DNA of 64,000 bases from Paenibacillus sp. RC67 (GCF_030020805.1 NZ_CP125098.1:324001-388000), one strand, 5' to 3'; shown: positions 1-9,021, counted from the first letter of the stretch. Numbers and translations are program-made. Notes: generated by a model not told the origin, from the letters alone.

Positions 1-271
1 TCGTGATGAGACGTTCCAAGCGGACTCGAGACGAATAACGTTGAAACATAACACCGGCAATAATCATAACTATGGCTTGGGGCAAGTACATGAAAGATAA
101 GAAGGAATTATCAAACCGACTTAAAAATAACGTATCGGAAGCTGTCTTCCCTATGGTTGAGGCGGATACCACACAAAATAAATAACTTAACAGCAATATG
201 ACTTTTATATACTCATCACGGTCTTCCTTAACCTGCGGGAATAACTTCAATATAGTCCCATAGACACCCAT
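1..271 (-). CDS. Partial membrane transporter, NTP/NDP-exchange or MFS-like (5' part only)
   Basis: The minus strand is open from an ATG at 271 off the left edge of the window. About 90 residues are visible. Two hydrophobic segments can be read, around VILLLSYLFCVV and AIVMIIAGVMF, separated by a KTASDTLFLSRF stretch. That arrangement (membrane helix, then a K-x(4)-LFLxxF stretch) resembles the first two helices of the Tlc/NTP-NDP exchange-like branch of major facilitator transporters, so a polytopic inner-membrane transporter is likely. The start is uncertain. The frame stays open upstream with a GTG at 334. A GAGGGAG sequence lies about 17 nt before the ATG, which is further than usual. The substrate cannot be told from this fragment. 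Confidence 0.55.
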   Translation of the reverse strand, partial: MGVYGTILKLFPQVKEDRDEYIKVILLLSYLFCVVSASTIGKTASDTLFLSRFDNSFLSFMYLPQAIVMIIAGVMFQRYSSRVRLERLIT

Positions 272-495
272 TCCCCAAAATACAACTCCCTCTTTACCTA
301 CCTGAATGAATAGATTATACCTAAAGATGTTCACCCTGTGTAACCATAAATAACATTTTATGTTTCAAATAAGTTCGCTTATTTTTATTTTCCCATTCAG
401 TCGGTTATTGTGGATGCAATTTGGAAAGCTAGTAATATCCAAATTTCGGGTACAGCATTTTCCCGATCGGCATGAAGGAGGGAGTAAGCTACGCA

Positions 496-840
496 ATGAT
501 ATCGCTTCTGTTGACTTTGAAACGTTTGATAAGCGGGTTGTGGAGAGCCTTCAAGCTGAAGAACTTCCAAGCCCTTTTCATATTGGTGCTGATTATGTTG
601 TTGTCCGGTACAATCTTCTATGTGAAGGAAGAAGGTCTTACAGTGCTTGATGCCATGTATTTTTGTGTAACTACGCTCAGTACAGTAGGGCATCCGACAT
701 TCGAGCCGCGCACAGCTTTGGGCAAAGTGTTTACGATGGCCTATATTATTGTTGGTACCGGATTGTTCCTGGGTTTGATAGGATATATTGCTTATGCGCT
801 GATAAAACAGCCAGAAGGGGAAAAACAGAAAAAAGAATAG
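496..840 (+). CDS. Small two-helix potassium channel-like protein with atypical selectivity filter
   Basis: The protein of 114 residues has two membrane helices (about residues 20-42 and 80-103) around a re-entrant pore loop, the layout of the bacterial two-transmembrane ion-channel family. The filter region reads TLSTVGHP. Ordinary K+ channels have TVGYG or TVGFG, so the last two filter residues are replaced by His-Pro. The C-terminus is short, charged and without an RCK domain. An in-frame ATG at 472 overlaps an AAGGAGGGAG ribosome site, so the ATG at 496, 11-13 nt downstream of it, is the better start. The next gene follows on the same strand. Family membership is fairly sure. Whether it conducts K+ is not. 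Confidence 0.7.
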   Translation: MISLLLTLKRLISGLWRAFKLKNFQALFILVLIMLLSGTIFYVKEEGLTVLDAMYFCVTTLSTVGHPTFEPRTALGKVFTMAYIIVGTGLFLGLIGYIAYALIKQPEGEKQKKE

Positions 841-967
841 GTCTTTATTTTGTTGAAAAAGGAGGAAATGAGGTATCTGTTGCAGAATTTTGGACTTAAG
901 TGATCAGGAGCACTGGTTTGACACTCTTCGCCTGGCTAAGCTACAACGAAAAGGATGTGATCTTGAA

Positions 968-1360
968 ATGGACAACTCCAAGTATGAAAAACACTATTCG
1001 GAGCAAGGGTTTTGGTCTAAGCTAAGGAAGTATGCTAAGGACGCTGGAGCAAAGGTGGTATACAGTGGGCTGCTCCTCTTTTATGCTCTGCAAAGTCCTA
1101 AGACACCGACGAAAGCTAAGATTCAGATCTATGGGGCACTCGGCTATCTGATTTTGCCTATTGATATTGTTCCTGATGTATTGCCTGTCGTTGGATATGT
1201 AGATGATTTGGGTGCCTTGATGTTAGCCATAGGTGCAGTAGCCGTGAACATAGACAGTTCCGCCAAACAAAAAGCGAAAGATAAACTAAAGGATTTCTTC
1301 GGTGAAGATGCGGCTAACAATCAGGACATTATTGATGTTGATGCACACATTGTAGAATAA
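968..1360 (+). CDS. YkvA-like DUF1232 membrane-associated protein
   Basis: The protein of 130 residues carries the DUF1232 signature: a hydrophobic stretch reading GALGYLILPIDIVPDVLPVV followed by GYVDDLGAL. These short proteins are common in Bacillota and many other bacteria, and their role is unknown. The frame is open from a TTG at 890, but the ATG at 968 has AAAGGATG about 10 nt upstream and removes an unconserved-looking N-terminus. A strong GGAGG site at 860 precedes only an 11-codon ORF (868-903), which may be a leftover or a tiny leader. No terminator separates this gene from the channel gene upstream, so the two may be co-transcribed. Confidence 0.8.
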   Translation: MDNSKYEKHYSEQGFWSKLRKYAKDAGAKVVYSGLLLFYALQSPKTPTKAKIQIYGALGYLILPIDIVPDVLPVVGYVDDLGALMLAIGAVAVNIDSSAKQKAKDKLKDFFGEDAANNQDIIDVDAHIVE

Positions 1361-1455
1361 AAGACGAGAACCATCGTGTTGCAGGTGTGGAGAAGAGGGG
1401 CGTGGATCTCTGCTTTGCCTGTACATAATCGGTTTTAGGTGAAAAAATATATGTA

Positions 1456-1464
1456 TGTTATAAT
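1456..1464 (+). promoter_or_regulatory. Extended -10 promoter for the small DNA-binding protein gene
   Basis: TGTTATAAT is an extended -10 element (TGnTATAAT). It lies 55 nt before the ATG at 1519, in a stretch with no other coding signal. No good -35 is seen, which is usual for extended -10 promoters. Confidence 0.5.
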
Positions 1465-1518
1465 AGAGGTATTCGGTCAAGAAAATCTATTGGCCAAGAT
1501 AAGAAAGGTAGCAGATCT

Positions 1519-1746
1519 ATGCATGGTTTCGAGGATTGGAATCTAAAAGCGAAGAAAACTTTTAATGCCACAAGTAATGAAGTTGTATTAACAGTAACAG
1601 AAGCAGGAAGTTTGTTGGGTCTTTCTAAAGACCAAATGAAAGCCTATGTAGATAAAAGCGGGCTAACTAAGGTTCCGATCATGAGAAGTGTTCATAGGTA
1701 CCTTTTATTGAAAAGTGAAATAGATGAGATAGTGAAAAATACATAA
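1519..1746 (+). CDS. Small helix-turn-helix (excisionase/MerR-like) DNA-binding protein
   Basis: The protein has 75 residues. Its centre reads VTEAGSLLGLSKDQMKAYVDKSG, the 'enter tissue, choose module' pattern of excisionase/MerR-type winged helices: T-x-x-E-A-x-x-L-L-G-x-S followed by a second helix. The C-terminus (HRYLLLKSEIDEIVK) matches the wing and last helix of that fold. A GAAAGGTAG ribosome site lies 12 nt before the ATG, an extended -10 promoter lies upstream, and a terminator follows directly, so it is a single-gene unit. The regulated target is not evident. No phage or plasmid genes are adjacent, so a recombination role is not supported. Confidence 0.65.
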   Translation: MHGFEDWNLKAKKTFNATSNEVVLTVTEAGSLLGLSKDQMKAYVDKSGLTKVPIMRSVHRYLLLKSEIDEIVKNT

Positions 1747-1764
1747 CTATTACATAGATAAGAC

Positions 1765-1789
1765 AAACACCGATGCGGTGTTTTTTTCT
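1765..1789 (+). terminator. Rho-independent terminator after the small HTH gene
   Basis: The stem AAACACCG/CGGTGTTT with a 3-nt loop is followed by a run of seven T. Confidence 0.85.
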
Positions 1790-1792
1790 TTT

Positions 1793-2050
1793 ATGGGCAA
1801 GGGTACGTTTAAAAACGTCGGAGATAAGAGCATTGAGTCGATAACGAAAGTGGAAGTGAAACTCGTTCTAGGCAACGATAGCGGGGATACTGCGGATATT
1901 GGTAAACAATATTTTGAGAATATTGAGCTTCACCTCGCACCAGGAGAAACTGGAGAAGCGACACTTGAATTCACGGATGTTCCTTATTACGAGGATGCAA
2001 CTCAATTTATCTCTGAAGAAGGCGATTGGGAATTCACGTACTTCGAATAA
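1793..2050 (+). pseudogene. Orphan protein fragment, FxLYD-like beta-sandwich
   Basis: An open frame of 85 residues from ATG 1793 reads like the middle and end of a small extracellular beta-sandwich: GTFKNVGDKSIESITKVEVK, then LAPGETGEATLEF. This 'new bonds, tail-end PGE' pattern resembles FxLYD-type domains. It begins immediately after the terminator of the previous gene, has no ribosome-binding site, no signal peptide and no promoter, and is followed by its own strong terminator. The simplest reading is the 3' remnant of a secreted or lipoprotein gene whose 5' part has been lost. A short translated gene is less likely. Confidence 0.45.
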
Positions 2051-2066
2051 ACGGATAGATAGCTTC

Positions 2067-2106
2067 AAAAAGGATCCGCAGCTTATGCTGCGGGTCCTTT
2101 TTTGCG
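2067..2106 (+). terminator. Strong terminator after the orphan fragment
   Basis: A long stem (AAAAGGATCCGCAGC with GCTGCGGGTCCTTTT, loop TTAT) is followed by T. The matching A-run on the left makes it able to work in both directions. Confidence 0.9.
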
Positions 2107-2235
2107 ATTAGGGTCGATTCCAGGGATTAGCAGAGAAAGGTCAGCATAACTTCCGCTGTGCAGTTTCTATCATTTTCGGGTCTATTAACCTAGCGCACAA
2201 GAATCGCTTTTATATATTAATTTCAATAGTTCAAA

Positions 2236-2244
2236 TGGTATAAT
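2236..2244 (+). promoter_or_regulatory. Extended -10 promoter of the sensor kinase operon
   Basis: TGGTATAAT matches an extended -10 element 137 nt upstream of the likely GTG start. The rest of 2107-2380 shows no gene. Confidence 0.45.
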
Positions 2245-2380
2245 AAATGTAATAGACTAACGGAATTTCCAGGGCATGATCTATTTTTTTATATGGTCTG
2301 AAGGACGATAAATAAGAAGACTAGTTCTTTAGTAACGAGAGTGGCCATTGCCACATATAGAACAGGGGAGTGCGGGCTTC

Positions 2381-5300
2381 GTGATAGAATTACCCGGTTA
2401 CCATACACTGCATTTAGTAAGTGATAATGGAGAGATCCAATTATATAGATTATTGCGTCATGAAGATGGGCTAAGCTTTATTGCCAAAACGACAAGCGAA
2501 CCATTCCCGCGACCTGCTATGGTGGCTGCATTTCAGTACGAGTATGCTATTCTTACAGGCTTGGATGCTTTGGGAACGTTAGAGGTGTACAGTCTTGAAT
2601 TCTATGCGAATCGGCCTATTATGCTCCTTAGGGATATGGGGGGTGTGACTCTCGAGCAACTATTACGCACGCGCACCAGTTCGTTAGAGCTTTCGGAATT
2701 GTTAATTATTGCAGCAGCTGCGGCTGACTGTCTTCTGCACATACATCATGCAAAAATTACACTAAAAGAAATAACTCCCTCCCAGCTATTTGTTAATCCG
2801 GATACATTAGAAGTGAAGTTTATTGATATTCGGATGTGTTCGACGAAGTCGGAACTAAGCCCTCTCTCTTTATTAACGGACCGTCCGGATTTTGTACTGC
2901 CTTACACATCACCGGAGCAAACAGGCAGAACAGGAATAACCCCCGACTATCGTTCGGACATCTATTCACTCGGTGTTACATTATATGAATGGTTGTCAGG
3001 TCACCTGCCCTTTAAGCTTCATGATGAACTAGATTCCGTATACCATCATCTTGCCAGTAAACCAGAGCCGCTTCATCACAGACTTCCTTCAATCCCTAAG
3101 GCGGTCTCCGACATCATCGGAAAATGTATGGAAAAAATGCCTGAGGAGAGGTATGTCAGTGTCTTCGGAATCAAGTCGGACCTAGAGGAATGTCTTGCCC
3201 GATTCAAGGCATCGGGTACAGTTGAAAGCTTTATGCTGGCAAGCCGAGATATCCCGGAGCGCTGGATCGTTCCAACTCATTTTTATGGCCGACGCTCAGA
3301 ACAAAGGGTTTTGCTCGAAGCGTTGAAGCGAGCTGCAGGTGGAGAAGCGGAGGTTTTATGGGTCTGCGGCAGCGGAGGAATTGGGAAAACAACCTTTGTA
3401 AAGGAAACCTTGAGAGGTTCTTTACTCGAAGGGTTTTGCGCTTGCGGAAAGTTTGACCCCAATGATACTGCGCGTCCTTATGAAATATGGATTCAAGCAA
3501 TGGATGAATTAGTGAGTCAACTGCTCACGGAAACCATGCTGCAAGCAGAAGTATGGAAGCTGCGTATTATCAACACACTGGAGGGTTACGGACAACTGCT
3601 GATTGAGCTAGTTCCTAAGCTGGAGCTGCTTATTGGGCCTCAGCCTGCCGTGCAGCAGCTGCCGCCGACAGAGGCCCAACGTCGTTTTCACCTTATCATG
3701 AACCGTTTTATTCAGTTATTTCTTGTGCAGGGGCGCCCTTTGGTTTTATTTTTTGATGACCTTCAGTGGGCAGATGAAGCCTCTCTGCAATATCTCGGGT
3801 ATCTTCTGGAGGACAGGGATACAAAGCATCTGCTCTTCGTTGGGACCTACCGGGATAGGGAGATTACGGGGCTGCACCCGTTCAATCGCCTAGAGAAGGA
3901 GCTTGCATCGAGGCACATACGATTAAGCACTATTCATTTACAATCGTTAGAAATAGCTGATATGAAACAGATGCTAAACGATGCTATGAGATACGAAACA
4001 GATGCAACAGATGAACTGGCTGAGGTATTGCTGAATAAGACGGAAGGAAACCCGTTCTTCCTCAAGCAGTTCCTGCAGGATTTGATGGACGGCGAGCAGG
4101 TTATCTTCGATGAAACGAACCGCAGCTGGCAGTGGAATGCCAAGCTTATTATCGAAATGGATGTTCCCGATAATGCCGCTGCTTACATGTCGGATAAATT
4201 AAAGCTTCTTCCTAACCGTACGGTTCATGCATTAGGTTGCGCTGCCTTTCTAGGCAGTCGTTTCGATTTGAAAATACTTGCCTCCGTCACAGGGATTCCA
4301 TTGGGTGAATTGTCTAACGTATTGGGAGTAGCGATGCGCGAGCGGCTGCTGCAGCCTGTCACTAGTAAGGACGGTATGCTGTACAAATTTCAGCATGACC
4401 GCATCCAACAGTCCGCCTATGCACTTATTCCGGAAGTGGAACGCCCCGACCTGCATTGGAGCATCGGTTTGTATCTGTCTCAACGGTTGGAGCAGGATGA
4501 AAATGATTCTATTTTCAATGCGGTGAATCACCTGAATGAGGCATGGGAGCACGCGAGTCGTGCGGATCAAAGACTGGAACTGGCCAAGCTTAATTTAAAG
4601 GCAGGCTTGAAGGCAAAGCAAGGGACCGCTTATGAGACGTCATTGAGATATTTGCGCCAAACAACCGCACTATTGGATGAGGAGAGCTGGCGCCGAGATT
4701 ATTCTTTAACTTTCCGTGCTTTCCGGGAACGGGCAGAGTCGGAATATCTATGCGCCCATTTTGATACAGCGAATGAGCTGTTTGATCTATTAATTCAGAA
4801 AGCAGAGACCAAGCTGGATAAAGCGCTTGTACTCACCATGAAGATTCAGCTGGAGTCAAGCCAAGATAACTATGCTGAGGTTATCTCCTTAGGCCGTGCT
4901 ACCTTGGAATTATTGAGTATTCGTCATCATTTCAATCCAAGCACGTTCCAGCTGACGGTTCAATGGTTAAAGCTGACTCGGAAAATTAGGAAGTATCCGT
5001 TCGAATCGTTGAGCCAGCTACCGCCTATGACCGATGAAGCACGCAAAATAGCTATGATCGCTTTGGTCCATACAGGCCATGCTTGTTTTTCTATTAATAA
5101 GAAGGGGTGGCTCGCCTCCTCGTTCACCATGGTTGAAATGACGCTGGATTATGGAATGACCCCGGAGGCTTCCATAGGATTCATAGGTTACGCTATGTAT
5201 TTATATTTTATATTTCATAAGCATGAAGAGGCATATAAGTGGGGCATGCTTGCGTGCAGCATATCAAGACCCTACCCGGCATTGTATGTTAAGACTTTGA

Positions 5301-7459
5301 CGTCATTTGCGTTATGCTGGGATAGTTGGCGGCAATATGATCCGAAGATGCTGGAGATTATGACCGAACATGCCGGCAAGGTAGGGCTGGAATCCGGCGA
5401 TTTGTGGCACGGGAATCAGAGTGTACTCATCAATGGCGGTCTGCTTCTGAATTTCGGTCATCCACTTGAGGATATCTATAACCGGCTGATTGCACACTCA
5501 GGGGATTTTCAACGGCATAATAACAGTCTCCATTGGAAGCAGGCCACCATCTTCGTCGCGCTTCTCTCCCGGTTGACGGGGAGCCGGGCAGCGGATGATC
5601 CATTCCTCATAGAGGATATTTATAAGGAGGACTTCGCAGCTTCCGTACACGGGGATGAATTTAACATGATTCAAGAGCTGGTCCATGTACTGGAATATTT
5701 GCCTGGCTATTTGTTCGGTCATTACCGTGAGGCAAACGAGGCTCTGGAGAAGACGGCTGCGATCGTTGAGGCGCGTAAGGATAACCATGAAAACAGCGGC
5801 TTACACATGTATCAATCTTTAGTCTGGGCACAGCTGTACGAGGAAGTCTCGGCTCAGGAACAAAAAGCATATTGGGTAAACATGGGCAAATGTTTAAAAA
5901 GGCTTAAGCGGCTCGCCATGCGATGCCCTAATAATCATTTGCATAAATATTTGCTGATTAAAGCAGAAATGGCACGGGTGGCGCGAAAGCATCGTCAAGT
6001 GGAGGAACTATACGAGCAATCGATTGAGGCTGCCCGCTTGTACGGGCATATTCATGATCTGGGAATAGCCGCCGAGTGCTATGGCAAATACGGCTTGCGT
6101 CAAGGCAAGCAGCAGCTCGCTAGAGTCTATATAACAGAAGCTTATGAGGCCTTCCATCAATGGGGTGCAAAGGCAAAAACAACGGATATGGAGCAAAAGT
6201 ACGGCCATTTGCTTCACATCAAACGAGAGTCGGGCCTTGAACGTGTCGATCCTCTTTCTATTGCGTTGTCTATGCAAGCTTTGTCGGGCGAAATGAAAAT
6301 GAATCGCTTACTGGAGAAACTGATGCGAATCATGCTTCATAATGCGGGGGCGGAATATGGGGCTATTATATTCAACCATGAGGGGCAATGGAGGGTTGAA
6401 GCTTACGGAACAGCGGAAGAGCAATGTATCGAATCCGTCCCGTTTGAAGAGGATTCCACTCTGGTTCCGGCGGCTATTGTCGGCTATGCGGCATTAACGC
6501 AGGAGGAAGTGGTGTTGAATAATGCGGCCCAAGAAGGAATGTTTACACGGAATCAGTATGTCAAAGACAAAGGATTAAAATCTGTGCTTTGCCTTCCGAT
6601 CATCCGTCATAACAAGCTGATATGTTTACTGTATATGGAGAATAAGTTGTCTTCCGGCGTATTTACACCGGAGAGGCTTGATGTGCTGAAGCTGCTGGGC
6701 TCCCAATGTGCCATCTCCATTGAAAATGCCAAGCTCTACTCGGGTATTCAAGACCTTAACAACAGGCTGGAGGATCAGGTAGAAAAAAGAACTCGAAGTC
6801 TGGAACAATCGATGCGCGAGACCTTCGCGGCACTGGTGGAAGTTTCCGTCTATGAGGAGCGGAATCGGATCGCCCACGATATTCATGATATCGTAGGGCA
6901 TACGCTGACTTCGACGCTGCTGCAGATTGAAGCGGGCAAAAGGCTGCTTCATAAGGATTTGGAAAGTGCCTCCACACGGCTTAAAGAAGCGCAGGACCTT
7001 GTTAGGCATAGTTTGAATGAAATCCGTGGATCGGTTCATATGTTAAAGGAAGATAAGTATGCTGATCTCGCATTAACGTTGAATCAACTGATTCGAGATG
7101 CGGAGCGGAATATGGGGGTTGTTATTCATTCGGCTATTCATGATCTTCCGGAGCTGACGACGGCTCAAAAGAAAATGATCTATCATGCGCTGCAGGAAGG
7201 CTTGACCAATGGAATCCGGCATGGCAGGAGTCAAGAGTTTCGCTTCAGTCTGGAGCTTGTTGGCTCCTTCTTACAATTCAGGCTCGAAGATCGTGGGGTA
7301 GGAGCCGATACTATATCTGTAGGGTTTGGCTTAAAAGCCATGAGAGAGCGCGCTGAACAACTGGGTGGCAGTTTAAGTATCGAATCTTGGCCTGACCAAG
7401 GCTGTTTGCTGAAGATCGAGCTGCCGCACCCGATGAGATTGAATGGGGATAGAATATGA
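2381..7459 (+). CDS. Giant hybrid sensor: kinase-like domain, AAA ATPase, GAF, NarX-type histidine kinase
   Basis: The protein has about 1690 residues. In order: a Ser/Thr-kinase-like domain (1-270), a P-loop ATPase with Walker A GSGGIGKTT near 330 and Walker B VLFFDDLQ near 459, a long helical repeat region (about 600-1290), a GAF domain (about 1305-1455), a HisKA_3 dimerisation helix with ERNRIAHDIHD (His about 1499), and a C-terminal HATPase. This is the architecture of the trifunctional kinase/ATPase/histidine-kinase family. The kinase part looks dead: the catalytic loop is LKEITPSQ (about 128-135) where HKDINPSN is usual, and DFG is replaced by DIR (about 149). The frame opens at a TTG at 2348, but GTG 2381 has AGGGGAG 10 nt upstream and gives the family-like MIELPGYH start. 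The stop overlaps the response regulator start (ATGA). The signal sensed is unknown. Confidence 0.9.
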   Translation: MIELPGYHTLHLVSDNGEIQLYRLLRHEDGLSFIAKTTSEPFPRPAMVAAFQYEYAILTGLDALGTLEVYSLEFYANRPIMLLRDMGGVTLEQLLRTRTSSLELSELLIIAAAAADCLLHIHHAKITLKEITPSQLFVNPDTLEVKFIDIRMCSTKSELSPLSLLTDRPDFVLPYTSPEQTGRTGITPDYRSDIYSLGVTLYEWLSGHLPFKLHDELDSVYHHLASKPEPLHHRLPSIPKAVSDIIGKCMEKMPEERYVSVFGIKSDLEECLARFKASGTVESFMLASRDIPERWIVPTHFYGRRSEQRVLLEALKRAAGGEAEVLWVCGSGGIGKTTFVKETLRGSLLEGFCACGKFDPNDTARPYEIWIQAMDELVSQLLTETMLQAEVWKLRIINTLEGYGQLLIELVPKLELLIGPQPAVQQLPPTEAQRRFHLIMNRFIQLFLVQGRPLVLFFDDLQWADEASLQYLGYLLEDRDTKHLLFVGTYRDREITGLHPFNRLEKELASRHIRLSTIHLQSLEIADMKQMLNDAMRYETDATDELAEVLLNKTEGNPFFLKQFLQDLMDGEQVIFDETNRSWQWNAKLIIEMDVPDNAAAYMSDKLKLLPNRTVHALGCAAFLGSRFDLKILASVTGIPLGELSNVLGVAMRERLLQPVTSKDGMLYKFQHDRIQQSAYALIPEVERPDLHWSIGLYLSQRLEQDENDSIFNAVNHLNEAWEHASRADQRLELAKLNLKAGLKAKQGTAYETSLRYLRQTTALLDEESWRRDYSLTFRAFRERAESEYLCAHFDTANELFDLLIQKAETKLDKALVLTMKIQLESSQDNYAEVISLGRATLELLSIRHHFNPSTFQLTVQWLKLTRKIRKYPFESLSQLPPMTDEARKIAMIALVHTGHACFSINKKGWLASSFTMVEMTLDYGMTPEASIGFIGYAMYLYFIFHKHEEAYKWGMLACSISRPYPALYVKTLTSFALCWDSWRQYDPKMLEIMTEHAGKVGLESGDLWHGNQSVLINGGLLLNFGHPLEDIYNRLIAHSGDFQRHNNSLHWKQATIFVALLSRLTGSRAADDPFLIEDIYKEDFAASVHGDEFNMIQELVHVLEYLPGYLFGHYREANEALEKTAAIVEARKDNHENSGLHMYQSLVWAQLYEEVSAQEQKAYWVNMGKCLKRLKRLAMRCPNNHLHKYLLIKAEMARVARKHRQVEELYEQSIEAARLYGHIHDLGIAAECYGKYGLRQGKQQLARVYITEAYEAFHQWGAKAKTTDMEQKYGHLLHIKRESGLERVDPLSIALSMQALSGEMKMNRLLEKLMRIMLHNAGAEYGAIIFNHEGQWRVEAYGTAEEQCIESVPFEEDSTLVPAAIVGYAALTQEEVVLNNAAQEGMFTRNQYVKDKGLKSVLCLPIIRHNKLICLLYMENKLSSGVFTPERLDVLKLLGSQCAISIENAKLYSGIQDLNNRLEDQVEKRTRSLEQSMRETFAALVEVSVYEERNRIAHDIHDIVGHTLTSTLLQIEAGKRLLHKDLESASTRLKEAQDLVRHSLNEIRGSVHMLKEDKYADLALTLNQLIRDAERNMGVVIHSAIHDLPELTTAQKKMIYHALQEGLTNGIRHGRSQEFRFSLELVGSFLQFRLEDRGVGADTISVGFGLKAMRERAEQLGGSLSIESWPDQGCLLKIELPHPMRLNGDRI

Positions 7460-8118
7460 GTAAGATAAGGATTGTCATCGCTGATGATCAGATGCTGACA
7501 CGGGAAGGGCTCAGAACCATTCTCGATTTGGAAGATGATATGGAAGTAGTTGGCGTTGCAAGGAATGGGTTGGAGGCTTGCGAATTGACGGAGGCATTGC
7601 AGCCGGATTTGGTATTGATGGATATTCAAATGCCCATGATGGATGGAATTGCTGCGTTGAAGCGCATCAAACGAAGCCAACCTCAAACCTACATTTTAAT
7701 TTTGACTACCTTTGTGAATGAAGATTATATTGTGGACGGGATGGCTAACGGGGCAAGCGGGTATATGTTGAAGGACATGGATGCAGATAAAATGATAGCA
7801 TCCATCCGGGATACAGTGACCGATCAGTTTATTTTGCCGGCTGCCGTGGCGGCCAAGCTGGCGCTGCATGCTAATAAGCTGATGGCAGTACAGGATTCTT
7901 GGCAGAACGCGGAGCTAAGAAAGCTGCCGACCATGAAGCTGACGGAGAGGGAAAATGAAATCGCACAGCTTATCATACAAGGGTTAAACAATCGCGAAAT
8001 CGCCGAATTCCTACAAATTGCCGAAGGTACGGCACGCAATTATATTAGTAACCTTTACGGAAAATTGGAGGTCAATGATAGGGCGCAAGCGATCATTCGT
8101 TTACATACGCTAGTATGA
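7456..8118 (+). CDS. NarL/FixJ-family response regulator
   Basis: The protein has 220 residues. The receiver domain has the acidic pocket (IADDQ), the phospho-acceptor Asp in LVLMDIQMPMMDG (residue 56), Thr in ILTTF and Lys in YMLKDMD. A LuxR-type helix-turn-helix sits at about 155-215 (LTERENEIAQLIIQGLNNRE). The start codon overlaps the stop of the giant histidine kinase by 4 nt, so the two are translationally coupled and form a cognate pair. HisKA_3 kinases normally pair with this regulator class, which agrees. Downstream lies a terminator and then the sortase cassette. Whether the regulator controls that cassette is not shown by the sequence. Confidence 0.95.
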   Translation: MSKIRIVIADDQMLTREGLRTILDLEDDMEVVGVARNGLEACELTEALQPDLVLMDIQMPMMDGIAALKRIKRSQPQTYILILTTFVNEDYIVDGMANGASGYMLKDMDADKMIASIRDTVTDQFILPAAVAAKLALHANKLMAVQDSWQNAELRKLPTMKLTERENEIAQLIIQGLNNREIAEFLQIAEGTARNYISNLYGKLEVNDRAQAIIRLHTLV

Positions 8119-8143
8119 TAGTTTATAGCTTCGGATAGAGATG

Positions 8144-8180
8144 AACCCGGTCCGTTATGAGGAGCGGGTTTCACTTTTTT
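8144..8180 (+). terminator. Terminator after the two-component operon
   Basis: AACCCG-GTCC pairs with GGA-CGGGTT through a small bulge, and TCACTTTTTT follows. Confidence 0.7.
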
Positions 8181-8203
8181 GACATACCAAAAAATTCCTT
8201 GGA

Positions 8204-8212
8204 TGCTATAAT
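8204..8212 (+). promoter_or_regulatory. Extended -10 promoter of the sortase gene
   Basis: TGCTATAAT is an extended -10 element 40 nt before the sortase ATG. A TTGACA at 8179 is 22 nt upstream, too far for a normal -35 and overlapping the terminator tail. Confidence 0.5.
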
Positions 8213-8252
8213 AATGAATGAGTAGATCAAAGCGTCATTGGAGGTAGGAGCC

Positions 8253-8963
8253 ATGAAGCTTAAAAAGACAATTTCCGTAGTGTGCATTGTCGTTGGAATT
8301 GGTGTAATGGCCTACCCGACGGTAAATGATCGTTATGAGAGCTATAAGCAGCAGCAGATTTTGAAGCAGTGGCAGGAAAGCTTGCAGTATATCGACCAGG
8401 TTGCTTCAGAGCCGGACCCGATAATCGATATATTGCCCACGCCTATTCCATTAAGTGCGGAAGCGTCGGTGGCCGAACCCAAGCCATTGAAGGCGGAGCC
8501 AACGCCGATGCCTACGCCAACGCCAATGCCTACGCCAACGCCAGTCCCTCTATCTATCGGGCAAAAAAATGTGGAAGGCATCCTCATTATCGATAAGATC
8601 AATTTGAAGCTTCCTATCATAAAGGATGCGACAGCAGCGAATCTGAAGCTGTCTGTTGCCAGTATTGCCAATACGGGCAAAGCAGGCAAAATCGGCAATT
8701 ATGCCATTGCAGGACACAGGAATTTAACATATGGAAAAAATTTCAACCGCCTAGATGAAATGTCGGAAGGCGATATCATAGAAGTGGATACAGGCAGCAA
8801 GCAGTACCGTTATAAAGTAGACAGCAAGCAGTATGTTCTCCCTGAGGAAGTGTGGGTGCTGAAAGGAAACGGCAAAGATCGGGAAATTACGCTAATTACT
8901 TGCCACCCTATGGAAAATCCGACACACCGCATCGTTGTTAAAGGAAAATTGATAGAAGAGTGA
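8253..8963 (+). CDS. Class D-like sortase
   Basis: This is a membrane-anchored transpeptidase of about 236 residues that would cleave a sorting motif and attach surface proteins to peptidoglycan. There is an N-terminal membrane anchor (residues 4-25), a Thr-Pro-rich linker (about 85-100, repeated PTPMPTP), then the sortase barrel. The catalytic His is in AGHRNL (about 155), the Cys in TLITCHP (about 217) and the Arg in HRIVVKG (about 226). This triad and the TLITC context fit class D enzymes. The frame begins at a TTG at 8238, but that codon overlaps the GGAGGT ribosome site, and the ATG at 8253 is correctly spaced. The LPVTG protein encoded at 10167 is the obvious nearby substrate. Confidence 0.9.
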   Translation: MKLKKTISVVCIVVGIGVMAYPTVNDRYESYKQQQILKQWQESLQYIDQVASEPDPIIDILPTPIPLSAEASVAEPKPLKAEPTPMPTPTPMPTPTPVPLSIGQKNVEGILIIDKINLKLPIIKDATAANLKLSVASIANTGKAGKIGNYAIAGHRNLTYGKNFNRLDEMSEGDIIEVDTGSKQYRYKVDSKQYVLPEEVWVLKGNGKDREITLITCHPMENPTHRIVVKGKLIEE

Positions 8964-9021
8964 GTATTTAGAACTAGTAGAGGAAATAAATGGTATGCTA
9001 TACTCATAGATAACTACATAG

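Noticed and set aside
1..185. Small plus-strand ORF from ATG 72 (37 codons)
   Set aside because: The minus strand of the same stretch encodes a convincing transporter N-terminus, and the plus frame has no ribosome site.
1519..1746. Excisionase of an integrated element
   Set aside because: The fold is compatible, but no integrase, attachment-site repeat or phage gene is near, so only a small DNA-binding protein is called.
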